Part shown: piece after piece, positions 39,001 through 53,864 of the stretch
Layout of the letters: every line of letters starts with the position of its first letter
Position numbering within the stretch: the first letter of the stretch is position 1
Position numbers and translations under genes: made by a program
The notes under the pieces: generated by a model
Told to the model about the DNA's origin: nothing
The model's input: the letters and a program-made list of their open reading frames with translations, nothing else
The model's database searches: none
Assembly (NCBI GenBank): GCA_947650365.1
Contig: OX393549.1
Coordinates: forward strand, 30,595,209-30,659,208
Direction of reading: 5' to 3'
DNA length: 64,000 nucleotides
From: Chamaelirium japonicum
Lineage: Eukaryota; Streptophyta; Magnoliopsida; Liliales; Melanthiaceae

Positions 39001-39330
39001 CGTACGATCCATTCTAATTCATTCGTACGATCCATTCTAATTCATTCGCACGAATGTATCCATTCTAGTTCATTCGTACGATCCATTCTAATTCATTCGT
39101 ACGATCCATTCTAATTCATTCGCACGATCCATTCTAATTCATTCGTACGATCCATTCTAATTCATTCATACGATCCATTCTAATTCATTCGTACGATCTA
39201 TTGTAATTCATTCGTACGATCCATTCTAATTCATTCGTACGATCCATTCTAATTCCTTCGTACGATCCATTCTAATTCCTTCGTATGATCCATTCTAATT
39301 CATTCGTACAATCTATTCTAATTCATTCGT
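36077..39330 (-). repeat. Minus block 40
   Basis: At 3.25 kb it is the longest minus block. It contains a scrambled stretch of partial units (CATTCTAATTCTAATTC, 37140-37172), a 10-bp microinversion (37879-37888) and a shortened 28-mer CATTCGCGAATG near 38344. It ends at J1. Confidence 0.92.
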
Positions 39331-40141
39331 ACGAATGGATACATTCGTGTGAATGAATTAGAATGGATCGTACGAATGAGTAAGAATGGATCGTACGAAT
39401 GAAATAGAATGGATTGCACGAATGAATTAGAATGGATCGTACGAATGAATTAGAATGGATCGTGTGAAAGAATTAGAATGGATTGTACGAATGAATTAGA
39501 ATGGATCGTACGAAGGAATTCGAATGGATCGTACGAATGAATTAGAATGGATCGTACGAATGAATTAGAATAGATCGTACGAATGAATTAGAATGGATCG
39601 TACGAATGAATTAGAATGGATCGTGTGAAAGAATTAGAATGGATCGTACGAATGAATTAGAATGGATCGTGCGAATGAATTAGAATGGATCGTACGAATG
39701 AATTAGAATGGATCAAATGAATGAATTAGAATGGTTACATTCATGCGAATAAATTAGAATGGATCGTACGAATGGATTAGAATGGATCGTACGAATGGAT
39801 TAGAATGGATACATTCGAGCGAATGATTTAGAATGGATCGTACGAATGAAATTAGAATGGATCGTACGAATGAATTAGAATAGATCGTACAAATGAATTA
39901 GAATGGATCGTACGAATGAATTAGAATAGATCGTACGAATGAATTAGAATAGATCGTACGAATGAATTAGAATGGATCGTACGAATGAATTAGAATGGAT
40001 CGTGTGAAAGAATTAGAATGGATCGTACGAATGAATTAGAATGGATCGTGCGAATGAATTAGAATGGATCGTACGAATGAATTAGAATGGATCGTGCTAA
40101 TGAATTAGAATTGATCGAACGAATGATTTAGCATGGATCGT
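39331..40141 (+). repeat. Plus block 41
   Basis: It begins GGATACATTCGTGTG. The ATCAAATGAATG / GGTTACATTCATGCG pair is near 39715-39745. A one-base-longer unit (GAATGAAATTAGAATGG) is near 39844. It ends at J10. Confidence 0.91.
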
Positions 40142-40611
40142 GCATTCGTACGATCCATTCTAATTCATTCGTAAGATCCATTCTAATTCATTCGTACGAT
40201 CCATTCTAATTCTTTCGTACGATCCATTCTAATTCATTCGGACTATCCATTCTAATTCATTCGCACGAATGTATCCATTCTAGTTCATTCGTACGATCCA
40301 TTATAATTCATTCGTACGATCCATTCTAATTCATTCGCACGATCAATTCTAATTCATTCGTACGATCCATTCTTACTCATTCGTATGATCCATTCTAATT
40401 CATTCGGACGAATGTATCCATTCTAATTTATTCGTACGATCCATTCTAATTCAATCGTACGATCCATTCTAATTCATTCGTCCGATCCATTCTAATTCAT
40501 TCGCACGAATGTATCCATTCTAATTCATTCGTACGGTCCATTCTAATTCATTCGCACAATCCATTCTATTTCATTCGTACGATCCATTCTTACTCATTCG
40601 TATGATCCATT
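40142..40611 (-). repeat. Minus block 42
   Basis: It ends at J6 with the 13-bp palindrome at 40605-40617. Its right half matches 63020-63300. Confidence 0.91.
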
Positions 40612-40975
40612 ATGGATACATTCGTGCGAATGAATTAGAATGGATCATACGAATGAGTAAGAATGGATCGTACGAATGAAATAGAATGGATTGTGCGAAT
40701 GAATTAGAATGGATCGTACGAATGAATTAGAATGGATCGTGTGAAAGAATTAGAATGGATTGTATGAATGAATTAGAATAGATCGTATGAATGAATTAAA
40801 ATGGATCGTACGAATGAATTAGAATGGATCGTACGAATGAACTTTAATGGATACATTTGTGCGAATGAATTAGAATGGATCGAACGAATGAATTAGAATG
40901 GATCGTACGAATGAATTAGAATGGATCTTACGAATGAATTAGAATGGATCGTACGAATGCACGATCCATGCTAAT
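40330..40975. repeat. Segmental duplicate of 63019-63664
   Basis: The offset is 22689 at the J6 palindrome and at the J11 switch. A third related J6 neighbourhood lies at 27348 (offset 13263 from 40611). Confidence 0.88.
40612..40959 (+). repeat. Plus block 43
   Basis: It is duplicated at 63301-63649 at an offset of 22689, sharing both flanking junctions J6 and J11. Confidence 0.92.
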
Positions 40976-41392
40976 TCATTCGTTCGATCAATTCTAATTC
41001 ATTAGCACGATCCATTCTAATTCATTCGTACGATCCATTCTAATTCATTCGCACGATCAATTCTAATTCATTCGTACGATCCATTCTAATTCTTTCACAC
41101 GATCCATTCTAATTCATTCGTACGATCCATTCTAATTCATTCGTACGATCCATTCTAATTCATTCGTACGATCCATTCTAATTCATTCGTACGATCCATT
41201 CTAATTCCTTCGTACGATCCATTCTAATTCATTCATACAATCCATTCTAATTCTTTCACACGATCCATTCTAATTCATTCGTACGATCCATTCTAATTCA
41301 TTCGTGCAATCCATTCTATTTCATTCATACGATCCATTCTTACTCATTCGTACGATCCATTCTAATTCATTCACACGAATGTATCCATTCGT
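40960..41392 (-). repeat. Minus block 44
   Basis: It starts CACGATCCATGCTAATTC and GTTCGATCAATTC. It ends at J2. Confidence 0.91.
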
Positions 41393-42552
41393 ACGAATGA
41401 ATTAGAATAGATTGTACGAATGAATTAGAATGGATCGTACGAATGAATTAGAATGGATCGTACGAAGGAATTAGAATGGATCGTACGAATGAATTAGAAT
41501 GGATCGTACGAATGAATTAGAATAGATCGTACGAATGAAATAGAATGGATCGCACAAAGGAATTAGAATGGATTGTACGAATGAATTAGAATGGATATAT
41601 TCGTGCAAATGAATTAGAATGGATCGTATGAATGTATTAGAATGGATCGTATGAGTGAATTAGAATGGATCGTACGAATGAGAATGGATTGTATGAATGA
41701 ATTAGAATGGATCGTACGAATGAATTAGAATGGATCGTATGAAAGAATTAGAATGGATCGTACGAATGAATTAGAATGGATCGTGCGAATGAATTAGAAT
41801 GGATCGTACGAATGAATTAGAATGGATCGTACGAATAAATTACAATGGATACATTCGTCCGAATGAATTAGAATGGATCATACGAATGAGTAAGAATGGA
41901 TCGTACGAATGAAATAGAATAGATTGTACGAATGAATTAGAATGGATCCTACGAATGAATTAGAATGGATCGTGTGAAAGAATTAGAATGGATTGTATGA
42001 ATGAATTAGAATGGATCGTATGAAAGAATCAGAATGGATCGTACGAATGAATTAGAATGGATCGTACGAATGAGTTAGAATGGATCGTACGAATGAATTA
42101 GAATGGATCTTACGAATGAATTAGAATGGATCGTACGAATGAATTAGAATGGATCGTACGAATGAATTAGAATGGATACATTCGTGCGAATGAATTAGAA
42201 TGGATCGGACGAATGAATTAGAATGGATCGTACTATTGAATTAGAATGGATCGAATGAATGTATTAGAATGGTTACATTCATGCGAATGAAATAGAATGG
42301 ATCGTACGAATGGATTAGAATGGATCGTACGAATGGATTAGAATGGATACATTCGAGCGAATGAATTAGAATGGATCGTACGAATGAATTAGAATGGATC
42401 GTACGAATGGATTAGAATGGATCCTACGAATGGATTAGAATGAATACCTTTGTGCATATGAATTAGAATGGATCGTACGAATGAATTAGAATGGATCATA
42501 TTAATGAATTAGAATGGATCGTACGAATGAATTAGAATGGATACATTCGTGC
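41393..42552 (+). repeat. Plus block 45
   Basis: A short unit GAATGAGAATGG near 41680 lacks about 7 bases. The plus-sense GGATACCTTTG module is near 42250-42540. It ends at the J8 variant CGTGCACGATCC. Confidence 0.91.
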
Positions 42553-44009
42553 ACGATCCATTCTAATTCATTCGCACGAATGTATCCATTCTAATTCATT
42601 CGTACGATCCATTCTAATTCATTAATATGATCCATTCTATTTCATTCGTACGATCCATTCTTATTAATTCGTATGATCAATTCTAATTCATTCGCACGAA
42701 TGTATCCATTCTAAATCATTCGTACGATCCATTCTAATTCATTCGTACGATCCATTCTAAATCATTCATACAATCCATTCTATTTCATTCGTACGATCAA
42801 TTCTAATTCATTAGCACGATCCATTCTAATTCATTCATACGATCCGTTCTAATTCATTCATACGATCCATTCTAATTCATTCGTCCGATCCATTCTAATT
42901 CATTCGCACGAATGTATCCATTCTAATTCATTCGTACGATCCATTCTAATTCATTCGTACGATCCATTCTAATTCATTCGTAAGATCCATTCTAATTCAT
43001 TCGTACGATCCATTCTAATTCATTCGTATGATCCATTCTAATTCATTCAAATGAATGTATCCATTCTAGTTCATTCGTACGATCCATTCTAATTCATTCG
43101 TACGATCCATTCTAATTCATTCGCACGATCCATTCTAATTCATTCGTACGATCCATTCTAATTCATTCATACGATCCATTCTAATTCATTCGTACGATCC
43201 ATTAGAATTCATTCGCACAAATGTATCCATTCTAATTCATTCGTACGATCCATTCTAATTCATTCGTACGATACATTCTAATTCATTCGTACGATCCATT
43301 CTAATTCATTCGCACGATCTGTTCTTATTCATTCATATGATCTATTCTAATTCATTCATACAATCCATTCTAATTCTTTCTCACAATCCATTCTAATTCA
43401 TTCGTACGATCCATTCTAATTCATTCGCACAATCCATTCTATTTCATTCGTACGATCCATTCTTACTCATTGGTACGATCCATTCTAATTCATTCGCACG
43501 AATGTATCCATTCTAATTCATTCGTACGAATCCATTCTATTTCATTCGTACAATCTATTCTATTTCATTCGTATGATCCATTCTTACTCATTCGTATGAT
43601 CCATTCTAATTCATTCGGACGAATGTATCCATTCTAATTCATTCGGACGAATGTATCCATTCTAATTTATTCGTACGATCTATTCTAATTCATTCGTGCG
43701 ATCCTTACAAATTCATTCGTACGATCCATTCTAATTCATTCGTCCGATCCATTCTAATTCATTCGCACGAATGTATCCATTCTAATTCATTCGTACAATC
43801 CATTCTAATTCATTCGTAAGATCCATTCTAATTCATTCGTACGATCCATTCTAATTCATTCGTACGATCCATTCTAATTCATTCGCACGAATGTATCCAT
43901 TCTAGTTCATTCGTACGATCCATTCTAATTCATTCGTACGATCCATTCTAATTCATTCGCACGATCCATTCTAATTCATTCGCACGATCCATTCTAATTC
44001 ATTCGTACG
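42553..44009 (-). repeat. Minus block 46
   Basis: It includes a tandem repeat of the GGACGAATGTATCC 28-mer near 43618 and 43645 and the divergent unit ATCCTTACAAATTC near 43702. It ends at a once-only switch CATTCGTACGTTAGAATGG. Confidence 0.91.
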
Positions 44010-46144
44010 TTAGAATGGATCGTACGAATGAATTAGAATGGATCGTGTGAAAGAATTAGAATGGATCGTACGAATGAATTAGAATGGATCGTGCGAATGA
44101 ATTAGAATAGATCGTACGAATGAATTAGAATGGATCATACGAAGGAATTAGAATGGATCGTACGAATGAATTAGAATGGATAAATTCGTGCAAATGAATT
44201 AGAATGGATCGTATGAATGTATTAGAATGGATCGTATGAGTAAATTAGAATGGATCGTACGAATGAATTAGAATGGATTGTATGAATGAATTAGAATGGA
44301 TCGTACGAATGAATTAGAATGGATCATACGAATTAACTAGAATGGATCATACGAATGAATTAGAATGGATCGTACGAATGAATTAGAATGGATCGTACGA
44401 ATGAATTAGAATGGATACATTCGTGCGAATGAATTAGAATGGATTGTGCGAATGAATTAGAATGGATCGTACGAATGAATTAGAATGGATTGTACGAATG
44501 AATTTGAATGGATATATTCGTGCAAATGAATTAGAATGGATCGTATGAATGTATTAGAATGGATCGTATGAGTGAATTAGAATGGATCGTACGAATGAAT
44601 TAGAATGGATTGTATGAATGAATTAGAATTGATCGTACGAATGAATTAGAATGGATCATATAAATTAATTAGAATGGATCATACAAATGAATTAGAATGG
44701 ATCGTACGAATGAATTAGAATGGATCGTACGAATGAATTAGAATGGATACATTCGTGCGAATGAATTAGAATGGATTGTGCGAATGAATAAGAACAGATC
44801 GTGCGAATGAATTAGAATGGACCGTACGAATGAATTAAAATGGATCATGCGAATGAATTAGAATTGATCGTACGAATGAATTAGAATGGATGCATTTGTG
44901 CGAATGAATTAGAATGGATCGTACGAATGAATTAGAATGGATCGTATGAATGAAGTAGAATGGATCGTACGAATGAATTAGAATGGATCTTGCGAATGAA
45001 TTAGAATGGATCGTACGAATGAATTAGAATGGATCGTGTGAAAGAATTAGAATGGATCGTACGAATGAATTAGAATGGATCGTGCGAATGAATTAGAATG
45101 GATCGTACGAATGAATTAGAATGGATACATTTGTGCGAATGAATTAGAATGGATCGTATGAATGAATTAGAATGGATCGTACGAATGAATTAGAATGGAT
45201 CGTGCGAATGAATTAGAATGGATCGTACGAATGAATTAGAATGGATCGTAAGAATGAACTAGAATGGATACATTCGTGCGAATGAATTAGAATGGATCGT
45301 ACGAATGAATTAGAATGGATCGTACGAATGAATTAGAATGGATCGTGCGAATGAATTAGAATGGATCGTACGAATGAATTAGAATGGATCGTACGAATGA
45401 ACTAGAATGGATACATTCGTGCGAATGAATTAGAATGGATCGTACGAATGAATTAGAATGGATCGTACGAATGAATTAGAATGGATCTTACGAATGAATT
45501 AGAATGGATCGTACGAATAAATTAGAATGGATCGTACGAATGAATTAGAATGGATACATTCGTGCGAATGAATTAGAATGGATCGGACGAATGAATTAGA
45601 ATGGATTATACGAATGAATTAGAATGGATCGTATGAATGAATTAGAATGGATCGTACGAATAAATTAGAATGGATATATTCGTCCGAATGAATTAGAATG
45701 GATCATACGAATGAGTAAGAATGGATCGTACGAATGAAATAAAATATATTGTACGAATGAATTAGAATGGATCCTACGAATGAATTAGAATGGATCGTGT
45801 GAAAGAATTAGAATGGATTGTATGAATGAATTAGAATGGATCGTATGAAAGAGTTAGAATGGATCGTACGAATGAATTAGAATGGATCGTACGAATAAAT
45901 TAGAATGGATACATTCATCCGAATGAATTAGAATGGATCATACGAATGAGTAAGAATTGATCGTACGAATGAAATAGAATAGATTGTACGAATGAATTAG
46001 AATGGATCATACGAATGAGTAAGAATGGATCGTACGAATGAAATAGAATAGATTGTACGAATGAATTAGAATGGATCCTACGAATGAATTAGAATAGATC
46101 GTGTGAAAGAATTAGAATGGATTATATGAATGAATTAGAATAAA
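44010..46144 (+). repeat. Plus block 47
   Basis: 2.1 kb. A segment near 44160-44460 is repeated near 44500-44780 (ATATTCGTGCAAATG to GGATTGTGCG). It ends at a decayed J4 (AATAAATTCGTATG). Confidence 0.92.
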
Positions 46145-47459
46145 TTCGTATGATCCATTCGAATTCATTCGCACGATCCATTCTAATTCATTCATACGAT
46201 CCATTCTAATTCATTCATACAATCCATTCTAATTCTTTCACACGATCCATTCTAATTCATTCGTAGGATCCATTCTAATTCATTCGTACAATCTATTCTA
46301 TTTCATTCGTACGATCCATTCTTACTCATTCGTATGATCCATTCTAATTCATTCGGACGAATGTATCCATTCTAATTTATTCGTACGATCCATTCTAATT
46401 CATTCGTACGATCCATTCTAATTCATTCGTCCGATCCATTCTAATTCATTCGTCCGATCCATTCTAATTCATTCGCACGAATGTATCCATTATAATTCAT
46501 TCGTACGATCCATTCTAATTCATTCGTACAATCCATTCTAATTCATTCGTACGATCCATTCTAATTCATTCGCACGAATGTATCCATTCTAGTTCATTTG
46601 TACGATCCATTCTAATTCATTCGTACGATCCATTCTAATTCATTCGCACGATCCATTCTAATTCATTCGTACGATCCATTCTAATTCATTCGCACAAATG
46701 TATCCATTCTAATTCATTCGTACGATCCATTCTAATTCATTCGCACGATCCATTCTAATTCATTCGTACGATCCATTCTAATTCATTCGCACGATCTGTT
46801 TTTATTCATTCACACAATCCATTCTAATTCATTCGCACGAATGTATCCATTCTAACTCATTCGTACGATCCATTCTAATTCATTCGTCCGATCCATTCTA
46901 ATTCATTCGCACGAATGTATCCATTCTAATTCATTCGTAAGAACCATTCTAATTCATTCGTACGATCCATTCTAATGCATTCGTACGATCCATTCTAATT
47001 CATTCGCACGAATGTATCCATTCTAGTTCATTCGTACGATCCATTCTAATTCATTCGTACGATCCAATCTAATTCATTCGCACGATCCATTCTAATTCAT
47101 TCGTACGATCAATTCTAATTCATTCGCACGAATGTATCCATTCTAATTCATTCATACGATCCATTCTAATTCATTCGTATGATCCATTCTAATTCACTCA
47201 TACGATCCATTCTAATACATTCATACGATCCATTCTAATTCATTTGCACGAATATATCCATTCTAATTCATTCGTACGATCCATTCTAATTCCTTCGTAC
47301 GATCCATTCTAATTCATTCGTACGATCTATTCTAATTCATTCGTACGATCCATTCTAATTCATTCGTACGATCCATTCTAATTCCTTCGTACGATCCATT
47401 CTAATTCATTCGTACGATCCATTCTAATTCATTCGTACAATCTATTCTAATTCATTCGT
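46145..47459 (-). repeat. Minus block 48
   Basis: 28-mers recur throughout. A decayed unit, ATCTGTTTTTATTC, lies near 46795. It ends at J1. Confidence 0.92.
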
Positions 47460-48751
47460 ACGAATGGATACATTCGTGTGAATGAATTAGAATGGATCGT
47501 ACGAATGAGTAAAAATGGATCGTACGAATGAAATAGAATGGATTGCACGAATGAATTAGAATTGATCGTACAAATGAATTAGAATGGATCGTGTGAAAAA
47601 ATTAGAATGGATTGTATGAATGAATTAGAATGGATCGTACGAATGAATTAGAATGGATCGTACGAAGGAATTAGAATGGATCGTACGAATGAATTAGAAT
47701 GGATCGTACGAATGAATTAGAATGGATCGTACGAAGGAATTAGAATGGATTGTACGAATGAATTAGAATGGATATATTCGTGCAAATGAATTAGAATGGA
47801 TCGTATGAATGTATTAGAATGGATCGTATGAGTGAATTAGAATGGATCGTACGAATGAATTAGAATGGATCGTATAAATGAATTAGAATGGATACATTCG
47901 TGTGAATGAGTTAGAATGGATCGTATGAATGAATTAGAATAGATTTTGTGAATGAATTAGAACTGATCGTATGAATGAATTAGAATGGATACATTCGTGC
48001 GAATGAATTAGAATGGATTGTATGAATGAATTAGAATGGATCGTACGAATGAATTAGAATGGATCGAATGAGTGAATTAGAATGGATACGAAGGAATTAG
48101 AATGGATCGTATGAATGAATTAGAATGGATCGTACGAAGGAATTAGAATGGATCGTACGAATGAATTAGAATGGATCGTACGAATGAATTAGAATGGATC
48201 GTACGAAGGAATTAGAATGGATCGTACGAATGAATTAGAATGGATCGTACGAATGAACTAGAATGGATACATTCGTGCGAATGAATTAGAATGGATCGTA
48301 CGAATGAATTAGAATGGATCGTACGAATGAATTAGAATGGATCTTACGAATGAATTAGAATGGATCGTACGAATGAATTAGAATGGATCGTACGAATGAA
48401 TTAGAATGGATACATTCGTGCGAATGAATTAGAATGGATCGGACGAATGAATTAGAATGGATCGGACGAATGAATTAGAATGGATCGTACGAATGAATTA
48501 GAATGGATCGTACGAATAAATTAGAATGGATACATTCGTCCGAATGAATTAGAATGGATCATACGAATGAGTAAGAATGGATCGTACGAATGTATTAGAA
48601 TAGATTGTACGAATGAATTAGAATGGATCCTACGAATGAATTAGAATGGATCGTGTGAAAGAATTAGAATGGATTGTATGAATGAATTAGAATGGATCGT
48701 ATGAATGAATTAGAATGAATCGTGCGAATGAATTCGAATGGATCGTACGAA
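47460..48751 (+). repeat. Plus block 49
   Basis: The AGATTTTG marker is at 47941. GGATACGAAGG, a unit shortened by five bases, is near 48086. It ends at J3. Confidence 0.92.
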
Positions 48752-49089
48752 TTCATTCTAATTCATTCATACAATCCATTCTAATTCTTTCACACGATCT
48801 ATTCTAATTCATTCGTAGGATCCATTCTAATTCATTCGTACAATCCATTCTTACTCATTCGTATGATCCATTCTAATTCATTCGGACCAATGTATCCATT
48901 CTAATTTATTCGTACGATCCATTCTAATTCATTCGTAAGATCCATTCTAATTCATTCGTACGATCCATTCTAATTCATTCGTACGATCCATTCTAATTCA
49001 TTCGTACAATCCATTCTAATTCATTCGTACGATCCATTCTTACTCATTCGTATGATCCATTCTAATTCATTCGCACGAATGTATCCATA
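48752..49089 (-). repeat. Minus block 50
   Basis: Fourteen units between J3 and J7, the same pairing of junctions as minus block 4. Confidence 0.91.
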
Positions 49090-49527
49090 ATGGATCATAC
49101 GAATGAGTAAGAATAGACGGTACGAATGAAATAGAATGGATTGTGCGAATGAATTAGAATGGACCGTACGAATGAATTAGAATGGATACATTCGTGCGAA
49201 TGAATTAGAATGGATCAGATGAATGAATTAGAATGGATCGTACGAATGAATTAGAATGTATCGTACGTATGAATTAGAATGGATCGTACGAATAAATTAG
49301 AATGGATACATTCGTCCGAATGAATTAGAATGGATCATACGAATGAGTAAGAATGGATCGTACGAATGAAATAGAATAGATTGTACGAATGAATTAGAAT
49401 GGATCCTACGAATGAATTAGAATGGATCGTGTGAGTGAATTAGAATGGATTGTATGAATGAATTAGAATGGATCGTATGAATGAATTAGAATGGATCGTG
49501 CAAATGAATTCGAATGGATCAAACGAA
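49090..49527 (+). repeat. Plus block 51
   Basis: It begins GGATCATACGAATGAGTAAG. The variant AGACGGTACG is near 49115. It ends at J3 (GAATTC 49525-49530). Confidence 0.91.
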
Positions 49528-50049
49528 TTCATTCTAATTCATTCATACAATCCATTCTAATTCTTTCACACGATCCATTCTAATTCATTCGTACGTTCCA
49601 TTCTAATTCATTAGTACGATCCATGCTAATTCATTCGTTCAATCAATTCTAATTCATTAGCACGATCCATTCTAATTCATTCGTACGATCCATTCTAATT
49701 CATTCATACAATCCATTCTAATACTTTCACACGATCCATTCTAATTCTTTCGTAGGATCCATTCTAATTCATTCGTACAATCTATTCTATTTCATTCGTA
49801 CGATCCATTCTTACTCATTCGTATGATCCATTCTAATTCATTCGGACGAATGTATCCATTCTAATTTATTTGTACGATCCATTCTAATTCATTCGTACGA
49901 TCCATTCTAATTCATTCGTCCGATCCATTCTAATTCATTCGCACGAATGTATCTATTCTAATTCATTCGTACGGTCCATTCTAATTCATTCGCACAATCC
50001 ATTCTATTTCATTCGCACGATCCATTCTTACTCATTCGTATGATCCATT
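49528..50049 (-). repeat. Minus block 52
   Basis: It holds the GTACGTTCC / ATGCTAATTC / GTTCAATCAATTC series near 49590-49650. It ends at J6 (palindrome 50043-50055). Confidence 0.91.
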
Positions 50050-50936
50050 ATGGATACATTCGTGCGAATGAATTAGAATGGATCATACGAATGAGTAAGA
50101 ATGGATCGTACGAATGAAATAGAATGGATTGTGCGAATGAATTAGAATGGATCGTACGAATGAATTAGAATGGATCGTGTGAAAGAATTAGAATGGATTG
50201 TATGAATGAATTAGAATAGATCGTATGAATGAATTAGAATGGATCGTACGAATGAATTAGAATGGATCGGACGAATGAATTAGAATGGATCGTACGAATG
50301 AAGAATGGATCTTACGAATGAATTAGAATGGATCGTACGAATGAATTAGAATGGATCGTACGAATAAATTAGAATGGATACCCGAATGAATTAGAATGGA
50401 TCATACGAATGAGTAAGAATGGATCGTGCGAATGAATTAGAATGGATCGTACGAATGAATTAGAATGGATACATTTGTGCGAATGAATTAGAATGGATCG
50501 TACGAATGAATTAGAATGGATCGTATGAATGAATTAGAATGGATCGTACGAATGAATTAGAATGGATCATGCGAATGAATTAGAATGGATCCTATGAATG
50601 AATTAGAATAGATCGTGTGAATGAATTAGAATGGATGCATTCGTCCGAATGAATTAGAATGGATCATACGAATGAATTAGAATGAATACATTCGTGCGAA
50701 TGAATTAGAATGGATCGTACGAATGAATTTGAATGGATATATTCGTGCAAATGAATTAGAATGGATCGTATGAATGTATTAGAATGGATCGTATGAGTGA
50801 ATTAGAATGGATCGTACGAATGAATTAGAATGGATCGTACGAATGAATTAGAATGGATCATATTAATGAATTAGAATGGATCGTACGAATGAATTAGAAT
50901 GGATACATTCGTGCGAATGAATTAGAATGGATCGTG
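50050..50936 (+). repeat. Plus block 53
   Basis: Two shortened units are visible: GAATGAAGAATGG near 50298 and GGATACCCGAATG near 50376, the latter a deletion inside a 28-mer. It ends at J8. Confidence 0.91.
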
Positions 50937-51522
50937 CACGAATGTATCCATTCTAATTCATTCGTACGATCCATTCTGCACAAAGGTATCCATTCTAATC
51001 CATTCGTAGGATCCATTCTAATCTATTCGTACGATCCATTCTAATTCATTCGTACGATCCATTCTAATTCATTCGCTCGAATGTATCCATTCTAATCCAT
51101 TCGTACGATCCATTCTAATCCATTCGTACGATCCATTCTAATTCATTCGCATGAATGTAACCATTCTAATTCATTCATTTGATCCATTCTAATTCATTCG
51201 TACGATCCATTCTAATTCATTCGTCCGATCCATTCTAATTCATTCGCACGAATGTATCCATTCTAATTCATTCGTACGATCCATTCTAATTCATTCGTAA
51301 GATCCATTCTAATTCATTCGTACGAACTATTCTAATTCATTCGTACGATCCATTCTAATTCATTCGCACGAATGTATCCATTCTAGTTCATTCGTACGAT
51401 CCATTCCAATTCATTCGTATGATCCATTCTAATTCATTCGCACGAAGAATTCTAATTCATTCGTACGATCAATTCTAATTCTTTCGCACGAATGTATCCA
51501 TTCTAAATCATTCGTACGATCC
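50937..51522 (-). repeat. Minus block 54
   Basis: It is a deleted version of the GCACAAAGGTATCC module: CATTCT joins directly to GCACAAAGG near 50977, lacking the TTAATATG unit and its neighbour. It ends at J5. Confidence 0.91.
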
Positions 51523-53864
51523 TGAATTAGAATGGATCGTACGAATGAATTAGAATGGATACCTTTGTGCATATGAATTAGAATGGATCGTACGAATGAA
51601 TTAGAATGGATCATATTAATGAATTAGAATGGATCGTACAAATGAATTAGAATGGATACATTCGTGCGAATGAATTAGAATGGATCGTACGAATGAATTA
51701 GAACGGATCGTACGAATGAACTAGAATGGATACATTCGTGCGAATGAATTAGAATGGATCGTACGAATGAATTAGAATGGATCGTACGAATGAATTAGAA
51801 TGGATCTTACGAATGAATTAGAATGGATCGTACGAATGAATTAGAATGGATCATACGAATGAATTAGAATGGATCGTACGAATGAATTAGAATGGATCAT
51901 ATTAATGAATTAGAATGGATCGTACGAATGAATTGGAATGGATACATTCGTGCGAATAAATTAGAATGGATCGGACGAATGAATTAGAATGGATCGTACG
52001 AATGAATTAGAATGGATCAAATAAATGAATTAGAATGGTTACATTCATGCGAATGAATTAGAATGGATCGTACGAATGGATTAGAATGGATCGTACGAAT
52101 GGATTAGAATCGATACATTCGAGCGAATAAAATAGAATGGATCGTACGAATGAATTAGAATGGATCGTACGAATGGATTAGAATGGATCCTACGAATGGA
52201 TTAGAATGGATACCTTTCTGCATATGAATTAGAATGGATCGTACGAATGAATTAGATTGGATACATTCGTGCGAATGAATTAGAATGGATCGTGCGAATC
52301 AATTAGACTGGATCGTGCGAATGAATAAGAATAGATCATACGAATGAATTAGAATGGATACAGTCGTGCGAATGAATTAGAATGGATTGTATGAATGAAT
52401 TAGAATGGATCGTACGAATGAATTAGAATGGATCATACGAATGAATTAGAATGGATCGTACGAATGAATTAGAATGGATCGTACGAATGAATTAGAATGG
52501 ATACATTCGTGTGAATGAATTAGAATGGATCGTATGAATGATTTAGAATAGATTTTGTGAATGAATTAGAACTGATCGTACGAATGAATTAGAATGGATA
52601 CATTCGTGCGAATGAATTAGAATGGATTGTATGAATGAATTAGAATGGATCGTCGAATGAATTAGAATGGATCGTATGAGTGAATTAGAATGGATACGAA
52701 GGAATTAGAATGGATCGTACGAATGAATTAGAATGGATCGTACGAAGGAATTAGAATGGATCGTACGAATGAATTAGAATGGATCGTACGAATGAACTAG
52801 AATGGATCATACGAATGAATTAGAATGGATCTTACGAATGAATTAGAATGGATCGTACGAATAAATTAGAATGGATCGTACGAATGAATTAGAATGGATC
52901 GTGCGAATGAATTAGAATGGATCATATTAATGAATTAGAATGGATCGTACGAATGAATTAGAATGGATACATTCGTGCGAATGAATTAGAATGGATCGTG
53001 CAAATCAATTAGACTTGATCGTGCGAATGAATAGGAATAGATCATACGAATGAATTAGAATGGATCGTACGAATTAATTAGAATGGATACATTCGTGCGA
53101 ATGAATTAGAATGGATTGTATGAATGAATTAGAATGGATCGTACGAATGAATTAGAATGGATCATACGAATTAATTAGAATGGATCATACGAATGAATTA
53201 GAATGGATGGTACGAATGAATTAGAATGGATCGTACGAATGAATTAGAATGGATACATTCGTGTGAATGAATTAGAATGGATCGTATGAATGAATTAGAA
53301 TAGATTTTGTGAATGAATTAGAACTGATCGTACGAATGAATTAGAATGGATACATTCGTGCGAATGAATTACAATGGATTGTATGAATGAATTAGAATGG
53401 ATCGTTCGAATTAATTAGAATGGATCGTGTTAGTGAATTAGAATGGATACGAAGGAATTAGAATGGATCGTACGAATGAATTAGAATGGATCGTACGAAG
53501 GAATTAGAATGGATCGTACGAATGAATTAGAATAGATCGTACGAATGAATTAGAATGGATCGTACGAAGGAATTAGAATGGATCGTACGAATGAATTAGA
53601 ATGGATCGTACGAATGAACTAGAATGGATACATTCGTGCGAATGAATTAGAATGGATTGTACGAATGAATTAGAATGGATCGTACGAATGAATTAGAATG
53701 GATCGTACGAATGAATTAGAATGGATCTTACGAATGAATTAGAATGGATCGTACGAATGAATTAGAATGGATCGTATGAATGAATTAGAGTGGATCGTAC
53801 GAATGAGTGAGAATGGATCATACGAATGAATTAGAATGGATCGTACGAATGAAATAGAATGGAT
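51523..53864 (+). repeat. Plus block 55
   Basis: Start of the long plus-dominated region. The plus-sense GGATACCTTT module is near 51550 and 52210, and the AGATTTTG marker is at 52550 and 53302. A unit with a two-base deletion (ATCGTCGAATG) is near 52650. Confidence 0.93.

Noticed and set aside
51429-51614. Minus-strand 61-codon frame
   Set aside because: It crosses the J5 switch within satellite; there is no start context or coding bias.
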